From assembly GCF_001540865.1 (NCBI RefSeq), contig NC_033622.1:4166321-4230320 (forward strand): 64,000 bases of DNA, in the 5' to 3' direction. The DNA is from Ananas comosus. Taxonomy: Eukaryota; Streptophyta; Magnoliopsida; Poales; Bromeliaceae. Position numbers and translations under genes: made by a program. The notes below the pieces were generated by a model. It was not told where the DNA came from, made no database searches, and saw only the letters and a program-made list of their open reading frames with translations. Positions 1-8,611 of this stretch are shown here, piece after piece; within the stretch, counting starts at the first letter, position 1, and each line of letters begins with the position of its first letter.

Positions 1-156
1 TCTTTAGAGATTAGAAGTACTTATGTTGTGATATCATGCTAGTTGTTATTATCACTTCTTTTATTTATCGTATTGTTGTACACGTCTTATATATTGTAGG
101 CATATAGTGGGTCTGGACACGCGCCGGGTGGACTTTCGCTGGGCCCCGGGGCTGAG
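1..156. other. Non-coding; possible LTR tail remnant
   Basis: No gene is visible. Around 105-150 the order of a GTCTGGACACG-like segment, a CGGGTGGACTT segment and a GGGCCCCGGGGC end loosely resembles the 3' tails of the gypsy LTRs further right (for example 20180-20249). The match is weak, so this is a guess. Confidence 0.25.
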
Positions 157-158
157 AG

Positions 159-194
<36 letters not shown>
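157..194. repeat. (GA)n microsatellite
   Basis: A run of GA dinucleotides adjoins the left MITE. A complementary CT run at 421-452 lies on the other side of that MITE. Confidence 0.95.
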
Positions 195-195
<1 letters not shown>

Positions 196-198
<3 letters not shown>

Positions 199-418
199 GA
201 GCTCTTATGCTTTTAAAAGTATAAGTCATTGGTGCTTGTAAGTTTTCGGCCCTTGGATTAAGAGATGTCTGGTTAGAATAATAGTGGTCTTCTAGGGTTA
301 AGTGAGTGGTTGGTTGAATAATATGATCTAACAGATGAAAATGGCCAAATAGTTAAATCTAACAGCGAAAAACTTACAAGCACTAAGTGCTTGGTACTTT
401 TAAAGCACCATAGCCGGA

Positions 419-420
<2 letters not shown>
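196..420. mobile_element. MITE, 'TGGTGCTTGTAA' family, copy 1
   Basis: The two ends are imperfect inverted repeats of about 45 bp. The left end has CTTTTAAAAGTA followed by TTGGTGCTTGTAAG. The right end is the complement, CTTACAAGCAC followed by TACTTTTAAAG. The ~220-bp body has no coding capacity. The same family recurs at 468-699, 14286-14492, 15358-15575 and, as a fragment, at 25838-25906. Confidence 0.75.
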
Positions 421-450
<30 letters not shown>

Positions 451-452
451 TT
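421..452. repeat. (CT)n microsatellite
   Basis: A pyrimidine dinucleotide run separates two MITE copies of the same family. Confidence 0.9.
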
Positions 453-467
453 TTCTATATATATTAT

Positions 468-699
468 CTAGAGTCTGGCTATGGTACTTGTAAAAGCACA
501 AAGCACTTGGTGCTTGTAAATTTTTTACCGTTAGATTTACGCCTTTGATCATTTTCACTTGTTAGATTATACTATTCAACTAACCACCCACTCAACCCTA
601 AGAGGCCACATCATCCTAACCATACATCCTTTAATCTAATGACAAAAAATTTACAAGCACCAATAACTTGGTACTTTTAAAAGCATAGAAGCTCAATTC
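468..699. mobile_element. MITE, 'TGGTGCTTGTAA' family, copy 2 (inverted relative to copy 1)
   Basis: It has the same terminal sequences as copy 1 but in opposite orientation, so the pair forms a ~500-bp inverted duplication around the CT run. TIR-like ends carry GTACTTGTAAAAGCAC on the left and TACTTTTAAAAGCAT on the right. Confidence 0.75.
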
Positions 700-809
700 T
701 ATTATCTATACGTCTATACTTCTATGCTTCTATACTTATACATTATTTCTCTTAAACTTTTGCCACATGGCGAATCCTCCTTTACCTTTGCCTTCCGTCT
801 TCCCACTCT

Positions 810-998
810 CATCTCTACCCAATGCTTCATCTTCCTAACCCCCACCTCTCAATTAATGTGTTTACATAGTCCCATCTCCACCCAATGCTTCATCTTTCTA
901 ATCCCTACCTCTCAATTAATGTGTTTACATGGTTCCATCCCCACCCAATTCTTCATCTTGCTAACCCCCACCTCTCAATTAATGTGTTTACATGGTCA
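810..998. repeat. 63-bp tandem repeat, three units
   Basis: Units start near 810, 873 and 936. Each contains CACCCAAT(G/T)CTTCATCTT and ends in AATTAATGTGTTTACAT. The period is 21 codons, so one forward frame stays open and gives a repeated hydrophobic peptide, but nothing else suggests a gene. Confidence 0.9.
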
Positions 999-1159
999 GT
1001 CATCTAAATAAATTAATTTCACAAGAAGAAATGAGCAAAATAAGATTTCTTCATACTTTTTTTTCTCATATTATTTTTTTTTCTTTTTTTTCTTGGTGTA
1101 CAAGAAGAGTTCATGTTTTGTAACTTTTTAAAATTCTTTTTCTATTTTTTTAAAGTTGT

Positions 1160-1361
1160 GTGTGGATTGAAATTAAGAATCGCGCCGGGGTACGACAGGA
1201 AGAAGCAACGATGGATTTGGAGTTAATGACGGAGAAGAAGCAGCGAGTGTGGGAGGATCTGTACGGGATAGACATGATCATGACTAAGGAGCTCGACACT
1301 AGCGACGAAGGCAAAGTAAAAATCAGGATTCGCCTCCCAGATGTCGACAACGCGATCAAGG
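1160..1361 (+). pseudogene. Exon-like fragment, possibly captured by a Helitron
   Basis: An open stretch begins with ATG at 1160 and encodes a charged peptide with coding-like composition (it includes MTEKKQRVWEDLYG and KVKIRIRLPDVDNAI). It reaches a splice-donor-like AAG|GTGTGT at 1359-1367 and becomes non-coding afterwards. I do not recognise the family. About 220 bp downstream is a Helitron-type 3' end (1558-1587). Its isolation, with no matching exons around it, suggests a captured or broken gene piece rather than a working gene. A chance ORF is possible. Confidence 0.45.
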
Positions 1362-1557
1362 TGTGTATGGGGTAGAAACTCTTTTGTTACTTCTTTCATT
1401 GTTGTTATATGTAATTTATTTACTGAAATTATCAATTTTGCTGCATCTATATCTATATCTGTTTTATATCTTCCATTTCTATTTATTGAAGTCTCATTTA
1501 AGTCAAAAAATTTTAAAATTTTTATTTTGTTTATATTTTGTCTTCTATAACATTATT

Positions 1558-1587
1558 CCGCCGCAATGCACGGATAACTTCACTAGT
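1558..1587 (+). mobile_element. Helitron-like 3' terminus (degraded hairpin, CTAG|T)
   Basis: A GC-rich imperfect hairpin (CCGCCGCAATGCACGG) is followed about 10 bp later by CTAG and a T. This is the arrangement of plant Helitron 3' ends. Better preserved copies of the same terminus are at 6908-6935 (+), and at 25286-25310 and 53562-53592 (minus strand). The 5' end was not located. Confidence 0.55.
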
Positions 1588-1684
1588 ATTATATAATTTT
1601 GGAAATATGGTTCCGAATGAACCACAGGTCCCACGTGATGCAATTTCATGAAAAGTTTCAATTTGCCTTTTAACTTAATAATAA

Positions 1685-3667
1685 TGCTAATTTGCTGCTA
1701 ATTTGCATAAAAAATCTACTAGTTTTGCGCTTTTGCAAAAGTGGGTCACTTTTTTCGATTTTGCAGATTCGGACCGAATTTTCAGCAAACTGACCAAAAT
1801 ACCCTTATTACTTTTTCTCTTTCCTCTTTCTCTCTTCTCTTTTTTTCTCTCGTTCATTTTTTTTCTCTCGCCGAAGAGGCAGCGGAGGCAGAGACGAAAA
1901 CGGAAACGGCCCGCCTCGCCTCTCACCCTCTCGCCCTCGCCCTCGCCCTCGCCCTCGCCCTCGCCCGCGCACCCCCCATCTTCCTCGCCTCCGACCCCGC
2001 CCAGGCCGTGCCGCGACTTTTTTTTTTTTTTTTCCTCTCCGACTCTCCTCCACCGTCTCCGACGACGACGCCTCTCTCACCCTTCCCTGCCCTTTTCGTC
2101 CCCTTCCTCTCCCTCCTCTGCCGCCTCCGACGACGACGCATCTTCGCCGACGCTGACACCGTGGAAGTCGCTGCGGCGCTGCAGCCTCGGAGCGGGGGGT
2201 TCTTAGCGGTGTCGTCGCTGGCGCCGTGTCCGTTGGTAGAGAGAGGTGACAAAAAAATTATAGAAGAAGCAAGAAAAAAAATAATGATAAAAGATTATAG
2301 AAAAAGAAAGATGAAGATGAAATTGCACCGTTAAAATAAAATTGCACTGTTTTAAAAGAATGTTGCACTATTATGGATATAAGTTGCACTATTTAAGATG
2401 TAAACTTCAGCTTTAAGATGAAAATTATACTTTTTAAACGAAAATTGCACTTTTTGAGAGATATTTATACTGTTTCTCCTCTTATTGCACTCTTTCAGAT
2501 GTAAACTGCATCCATTAAGATGAAAGTTACACTCTTTAAACGAAAGTTGCACTCTTTGAGAGATATTTACATTATTATTTTTTTTTTGACCCTTTGCGAT
2601 GTAAACTGCATCCCTTTAAGAGATATTTATACTGTTTCTCCTCTTGTTGCACCCTTTAAGAGGAGAAACAGTGTAACAAGAGGAGAAATAATGCAACAAG
2701 ATGAGAAACAGTGTAACAAGAGAAAAAATAGTGTAAATATCTCTTAAAGGGATGTAATTTACATCTCAAAGGGTGCAAGAAGAGAAAAAATAGTGTAAAT
2801 ATCTTTCAAAAAGTACAACTTTCGTTTAAAGAGTGTAACTTTCTTCTTAATAGATGCAATTTACATCTGAAAAAGTGTAACAAGATGAGAAACAGTGTAA
2901 ATATCTTCCAAAGAGTACAATTTTTATTTAAAGAGTGTAATTTTTACCTTAAAGTTGCAGTTTACATATTAAGTAGTGCAACTTATGTCCATAATAGTGC
3001 AATGTTCTTTTAAAACAGTGCAATTTTATTTTAACGGTGCAATTTCATCTTCATCTTTTTTTTTCTATAATTTTTTATCTTTATTTTTTTTTGTTTCTTC
3101 TATAATTTTTTTTGGTCACCCCTCTCTGCCAACGGCCACGGCGCCGACGACACCGTCACTAAGGATCCCCCGCTCCAAGGTTGCAGCACCACAGCGACCT
3201 ACACGGTGTCGGCGTCGGCGAAGATGCGTCGTCGTCGGAGGCGGCATAGAAGGAAGGAGAGGGAGAGGACGAGAAGGGCGGGGAAGGGCGAGAGAGGCGT
3301 CGTCGTTGGAGACGGTCGAGGAGAGTCGGAGAGAAAAAAAAAAAAAAGAGTCGCGGCGCGGCCTCGGCGAGGTCGGAGGTGAGGAAGGTGGGGGGTGCGC
3401 AGGTGAGGGCAAGGGCGAGGGCGAGAGCATAAGGGTGAGTGGCGAGGCGGGCCGTTTCCACCTCCGTCTCTAATTCTGCTACTTTCTTCGGCGAGAGAAA
3501 AAAAAAATGAACGAGAGAAAAGAAGAGGAGAGAGAAAAAGGAGAGAAAAAAATAATAAGGGTATTTTAGTCAGTTTGCTGAAAATTCGGACCGAATCTGT
3601 AAAATCAAAAAAGGCGGCCCAGTTTTGCAAAAGCTCAAAATTTATGAATTTTTTATGCAAATTGGCC
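1685..3667. mobile_element. Long-TIR foldback element (Mutator-like), copy 1
   Basis: Almost the whole 2 kb is an inverted repeat. Left-arm landmarks (TAATTTGCATAAAAAAT, GATTCGGACCGAATTTTCAG, a CT-rich tract, GC-rich CCCTCG repeats, then GTTGCACT-type oligomers) recur in reverse order and complement up to 3667. The axis is near 2660. Flanks are TAATAATAA (1676-1684) and TAATAATAT (3668-3676), 8 of 9 identical, which fits a 9-bp Mutator-type duplication. There is no transposase. Apparent ORFs rich in Arg-Gly or Pro-Ser come from the CCCTCG repeats and are not genes. Confidence 0.8.
2330..3045. repeat. Degenerate 22-25-bp TTGCACT oligomer array inside the foldback
   Basis: Many diverged units of the form A(A/G)TTGCACTNTTT plus a purine-rich spacer run in one direction to the axis near 2660 and as their complement (AGTGCAA / AGTGTAA) afterwards. 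The same oligomers occur in the second foldback at 16365-16520, 17070-17200 and 20250-20285. Confidence 0.8.
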
Positions 3668-3676
3668 TAATAATAT

Positions 3677-3987
3677 TATAACTTATTATGTTCCAACGTA
3701 TAATCATTCTATTATAAAATATAAAAAAACCTGACTTTTTTACTATTTAGCTTGAATACGAAGTTTAAGATTTGGTAAAATAATAAAAAGTTAAAATTCA
3801 ATATTCATAATCCTATTTTATGTTAAATTCAATATTCATTGTTATTTTACCAAAGCATTTATAATCTTTTTTATGATTTTGTATTAGCCAAAATAATTTA
3901 TTCATTTTTTTAAAATTTTATGGCTAAAATATAGATTATACATTCTAACCTTTAGTCAAAAAGAAGATAAAAGCTATGGATTTATTT
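3677..3987. other. AT-rich spacer, nothing recognised
   Basis: Low-complexity AT-rich DNA between two mobile elements. No coding or structured feature is seen. Confidence 0.6.
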
Positions 3988-4047
3988 TTCTATTTAGGAA
4001 AAACTTCAAAAACCCTCCTGTGGTTTTGTACTTTTTCATTTTAGTAC

Positions 4048-4805
4048 TGTTGAGCCAGTCAGGCGCGAACAGCTGGCACGCCGGGTCCATGTCCGTAAGA
4101 CGGCTAAAACGAAGATCTAGAATACACCGGACGCACACGAGCCGCACTGGACCGAGGAGTAATAGCAACCGCAAGCAGTTACGAGCGGTTCCGATCGGCC
4201 AAAGGTGGTCCTGCGAATCAGGAGATAGTGGCTGATCGTGCAAGAGCAATAACTAACGCAAGGGCGGTTCTATAAATAGGCATACGATACCCTGAAAAAG
4301 GGTCTTCGCCCCTGCGCACAAAAGACCACCTTTATTTTCCTGCATCTTTCTATTCTCGCATTTACCGCTTTCCCTAGGAGTAGTTCCTGTAATTTAGCAT
4401 ACTCGGAGTCTGTTTGCCCTACCGGCATCACTCCCCTGTTCCCATACTTGGAGTCTGTTTGCCCTACGGGCATCACTCCCTTGTTATTGTACTTTTTCCC
4501 ATCTGCCATTCAATAGAAAGTCATTTTCGGCTCTTCCTGCCGATCAGATCTCAAGTTGTTTAGCCATTCGGCTCATCTCTCAATCGAATTCTGGGCTTCC
4601 CCTCTCCATTCGGCTCATCCTGCCGAAGCGAATTTACTGTGGAGGTTTTCGAACCCGGCTGATTCGATCCCTCATCGGCCGAATCGTTTGATCCGTCGTG
4701 GGCGCAAACTTTGAGGGTCACATTTCGCAGCCGTCTCGCATCCCGATGCTCTTCCCGAGGAGAATACTTGACTAGGTCAAAGGTCGGGACTTTCGGCCGC
4801 CAACA
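4048..4805 (+). mobile_element. Solo LTR of a Ty3-gypsy-type element, 758 bp
   Basis: It starts TGTTGAGCC and ends GCCAACA. The 5-bp duplication AGTAC lies at 4043-4047 and 4806-4810, so insertion boundaries are exact. A promoter-like CTATAAATAG lies at 4270-4279, with a transcribed-region-like CCCCTGCGCACAAAAGACCACC block 30-50 bp downstream. There is no internal domain, so this is a recombination product. The related LTR at 35585-36525 shares the TATA region and the AAGACCAC..TT block. Confidence 0.9.
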
Positions 4806-5160
4806 AGTACCATGTGGTTTAAAGTGTATCAAGTTAGTACCCTGTGGTTTCGCACTTTCTCACTTTAGTATACTGTGGTTTAAAGTGTAACAAGTTAGTA
4901 CTCTGTGGTTTTATTTTTGTATCAAGTTAGTACTCTGTGATTTTATTTTTGTATCAAATTAGTACCCTGTGGTTTTATTTTTCTCTTAATGAAATATTAA
5001 ACCACAGGGTAGTAAAGTGAGAAAGTGCGAAACCATAGGGTACTAACTTGGTACACTTTAAACCACATGATACTAAAGTGAGAAAGTGCAAAACCACAGG
5101 GTACTAACATGATACACTTTAAACCACAGGGTACTAAAGTGAGAAAGAGTGAAACCACAA
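4806..5160. repeat. Repeats of GTGGTTTAAAGTGTATC inside the MITE
   Basis: Units containing TAGTACCCTGTGGTTT and AAAGTGTATCAAGTTAG run forward to about 4990 and then as their complements to about 5160, forming an internal inverted array. Confidence 0.85.
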
Positions 5161-5190
5161 GGGGGTATTTGAAGTTTTCCCTTCTATTTA

Positions 5191-5530
5191 TAAGTATAAA
5201 AATTATTTTATTTTAATCATTAATTTATCATTTTTAGCCCTAACAAAAAAAAGTAATAAATACTTATTATTTCTCCTCAAATTGCTCTATAACGTAATTT
5301 AAATTAATGATCATTAATTCATTACTTCATTTCCGGTTATCACATTGGCATATTTAAAGGCATCAAAATATATGTAAATATATATAAGAAGACATAATTA
5401 ATATGCCATTCACCACTTTAATTGTTGAAATGCTTAGCATTCTAATTCATTATTATTTTTCAATAATCAGTTATGAAAATTAACGGATCAAGTAGCATTT
5501 ATTTTTTTTTTTAAATTTCCGTCATGATTT
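5191..5530. other. AT-rich spacer, nothing recognised
   Basis: AT-rich intergenic DNA between two MITEs. No gene, RNA or repeat is recognised. Confidence 0.6.
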
Positions 5531-5538
5531 GATTTTTT

Positions 5539-6192
5539 GGCTAAATTACAGAAAACCCTCTTGTAATAACCCGCTTTTTCACTTTCCCTCCCTGACATTT
5601 AAGACCTACACTTTGCCCCCCTATAAAATGAAAAATATGCACTTCACCCCCTACTGTTAGGGTTCCGTCAGGGTTCTGTTAAAAAATATATTTTTATGCC
5701 GAAAATACCCCTCCGCCATCTCCCTGTTGCTTCGACTCTCTCCGGCTCGCCACCTCGCCGCCGCCTCGCCGCCTCGCCGCCTAGCCGCCTCGCCGTCCTC
5801 CACTGCCTCGCCCTCACCCATATCGCCTTCGCCGTCCTTCGCCGCCTCGCCTTCGCCTTCTTTACCTTTCTCCTACTGTCGTCCACCTCGGTTTTCTCCT
5901 ACTGTCGTCGAAATCGAGGGCAGCGAGGGTGCAGGAGGAGAAGAGGAGCAGGTGGAGAAGGAAATGGAGAGAAATCGCGGCCGATTGAGGTGGGAATCGC
6001 GGCCGAACGAAGGGGCGGCTGAGGAAGATGGGGAAAAAGACGACAATGGCAAGGGGCAAAATGGTCATTTTATATACCGTAACCCCCCTGTGAACATTTT
6101 TTATTTTATAAGGGGGCAAAGTGTAGGTTTTTAAATGTCAGGGGAGAAAGTGAAAAAGCAAATTATTACAGGAGATTTTTTGTAATTTAGCC
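5539..6192. mobile_element. Long-TIR MITE, ~150-bp inverted ends
   Basis: The left end starts GGCTAAATTACAGAAAA and continues through TTTTTCACTTTCCCTCCCTG and CCTACACTTTGCCCCC. The right end read in complement has GGCTAAATTACAAAAAA and the same two later motifs, giving inverted repeats of about 150 bp. The GC-rich middle yields ORFs on both strands without recognisable domains. The T-rich flanks are compatible with a 9-bp duplication but not decisive. Confidence 0.8.
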
Positions 6193-6905
6193 ATTTTTTT
6201 TTCTTTATATATATACTAATTTTTCACAATCCTAAACCATGAGAGCTCTCTCTCTTTCACACACTGCGTAGATCTCAATTGTACAAGAAAGAATTAAATA
6301 CAAATGGAAACATCAAGCTCTGTCCCTTTCACTCTCTCTCTAGATCTCTATTGTATAAGACAACATAAAGTAGAAGTGGAAACATCTCATGCGTAATAAA
6401 TAGTTGATGTCAATAAGTGGCATGCCTTTATTTGTAAGCATATATTTAATTCTATATTTTTATTTTTTTTAATATTTGCTATAAAAGGCGTAAACTTTTC
6501 GCCTTTTTTATTTTGATGATCTGATTTTTTTTTTTTTCTTTGGGGGTGATTCTTTTGTTTTCTTAATATACTTCTTTGTATGTTTCATATTCTTATAATT
6601 ATAATTAATCTCAAGGTATTGCTAAAATATTTATTGTATTATTTTTTCTAGTTACGTAAACGATCGACTGTCTACAATGAGATTTAATTAGCTAGACCTC
6701 TCTAATAAAATGTCCTTTTCTGTCTTCTTTTTTTTTTTTTTTTCCAAAATGGAGTCTCTCTTAAAGTTTATTTTTGCCATCTATTTGCACTATTTCCGCA
6801 TATTTGTCTACTACTAGATTTTTTTTTTATTTCTAATAAAGTATATTGCTAAATTTTCTATATTACTTCAACAAAAATATAATTATCAAAATATATTTTT
6901 TCTAA
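6193..6905. other. AT-rich body leading to a Helitron-like end
   Basis: Non-coding AT-rich DNA containing two similar stretches (about 6236-6300 and 6301-6370, each with CTCTCT, AGATCTC and a TTGTA.AAGA motif). It may be the body of the non-autonomous Helitron ending at 6934. A possible 5' end, TCTTTATATATATACTA at about 6202, is not preceded by the expected A and remains uncertain. Confidence 0.35.
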
Positions 6906-6907
6906 TT

Positions 6908-6935
6908 CCGTGCATGGCACGGGTCACTTGCTAGT
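6908..6935 (+). mobile_element. Helitron-like 3' terminus
   Basis: A perfect hairpin with a 6-bp stem (CCGTGC, loop ATG, GCACGG) at 6908-6922 is followed by GTCACTTG, then CTAG at 6931-6934 and T at 6935. Hairpin plus CTRR with insertion before T is diagnostic for Helitron 3' ends. Confidence 0.7.
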
Positions 6936-8319
6936 ACTTCTTGAATCAACCAAAATAAACTCAACCTCCCCTTCTAAAACCTGCAATACCCTGTCTATGA
7001 TTCAGTATAGTTTCACTTCAATTTTTTATTTTTATTTATTATACTTTTAATGGTGGTTATCATTTATTATCACTGGATAGCCTAGATGATAGTTCCTTTA
7101 TTTAGGTTCGATTTGAGAGCTAGTTTAAAAATTTTATAAACTTTATTTTATTTAATTTTGATCTGATTGACTTTTGAAATTCTACATAATCCTATAGAAA
7201 TTCATACTCTATTTTTTTCTCTCTATTTGTATACCAGTTGCATAATTTCACAATAATTTTACTAAATTTGATAAAGTTATTAATAAATTAGTAAATTTGT
7301 CAAATAAGTAGAAATTAGGATTATAAACTAAACGAAGTCGAATTGAATTACAATTATGCTCTATTTTTCTTCTATTCAAAATATTACTAAGCTAAGAATT
7401 CACAAATAAAAAATTAAATTATTAGTGAAATTAAATGTAATATATACTCCAATTTATTAGTGAAAAAAATTTAAAAACAAAATTAATAAACAAAAACTAA
7501 TAAAAAAAATTAATTAGTTCAATTTAATAAGGAGGAAGAGGAGGGGGCGACAAAAGGGGTAGGTAGGCAAAGGCGGCGATGCGGTGGAAGGAAGGGGCAG
7601 TAGGTTGGATGGCAAAGGAAGAGATAGAAGGGAAAAGAGATACGAAAGGAGAGAGAGGGATCAAAGTTAGAGTAGACTATAATAATATTCTACTTTTTAT
7701 TTTTAGAGTATAGGTTACCTATATCTTGATTTATATACATATTTTTAGCTCATTCCACCAATCATAGGTTTTCGGATTGAAACTTGCCATGAGAAAGATC
7801 GGTGCATGCGTGCATATTAAAAAGAAATGATGATTATCGAATAATCTTCTAAATTATTAAAAAGCCATACGAATTAATCCGTACAGCCAAATTTAGAACG
7901 AGATGTGAATTACCTGTCTTATGAAAAATTAAATCACAAAATTGGCAATCCTATTGGCGATTGCATTAGAACTTTCTAGGCAAATGCGAAGTATTATTAT
8001 ACTATTTAATGAGAGGTCATAGATTTATATTTCTCGATCAACTAGATTTTTTTTTTTTTTTTTTTTTTTTTGAAAGATAGGTAGCATGCTAAAATTTGGT
8101 TAGAAATATGAATCAATTAGAATCCGAACTTAAAATCTTGGATATCAACTACCACCTTCTTTGCCATTTGCTCTAATACGGACAGAAATCTAATTTATAT
8201 TTTCTACTAGGATGGAGGAGTAGGCCAAACACTACTAACACCGGATCCAATCAGATCCATCAAAGCGTTCCACGATGACCTAGTAGTAGACGAAACCTTC
8301 CGAGAGCAAAGTATGTATA
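6936..8319. other. Intergenic AT-rich DNA upstream of the CLC gene
   Basis: No gene is seen. It contains a poly-T run at 8047-8071 and a purine-rich patch at 7530-7660. No conserved regulatory element can be assigned by eye. Confidence 0.6.
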
Positions 8320-8343
8320 TTATTATTATTATTATTATTATTA
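8320..8343. repeat. (ATT)n microsatellite
   Basis: A trinucleotide TAT/ATT run about 270 bp upstream of the CLC start codon. Confidence 0.95.
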
Positions 8344-8399
8344 TGGCTATTAATTTTCATTCCCGTTCCGCCGTTCGTATCCTTCGTTCCTTTCCGCAT

Positions 8400-8611
8400 G
8401 CCTAACAGCAGCAGCAGCAGAGCAGTCTCCTCACTTTCCATGTGCCGCCTTCTCTCTCCTCTGTCCTACGATCTTTCAACCGCAGCCGCGAAGCATCCTC
8501 TTCTCTCTGGCTCTCTTCTCTCTTCTCTCTCTCTTTACCCCTCGCTCGCTTCAGGAGCTAGAGAGTGAGGCGAACTCCTCCTGCTACTTACTTACTTGCT
8601 TAATTACTAGT
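8400..8611 (+). promoter_or_regulatory. Probable CLC 5' untranslated region / proximal promoter
   Basis: A pyrimidine-rich tract (CTCTCTTCTCTCTTCTCTCTC, about 8505-8532) leads up to the ATG at 8612. CT-rich leaders are common near plant transcription starts. No convincing TATA box is visible, so the transcription start is not assigned. Confidence 0.4.

Larger units (their letters stand above)
3997..5181. mobile_element. Mutator-type MITE with 9-bp TSD, split by a solo LTR
   Basis: The terminal inverted repeats begin GGAAAAACTTCAAA on the left and, read from the right, GGGAAAACTTCAAA. Both continue into a ...TGTGGTTT motif. A perfect 9-bp duplication TTCTATTTA flanks the element (3988-3996 and 5182-5190). 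The right half is a tandem run of GTGGTTTAAAGTGTA / TTAGTACCCTGTGG units in both orientations. Without the inserted LTR the native element is about 420 bp. A relative with its own 9-bp TSD is at 34885-35224. Confidence 0.9.

Noticed and set aside
1741..2334. Pro/Ser/Arg-rich ORFs in the left foldback arm and their mirror at 2976-3660
   Set aside because: They come from CT-rich and CCCTCG repeat DNA in an inverted repeat; both strands are open and no domain is visible.
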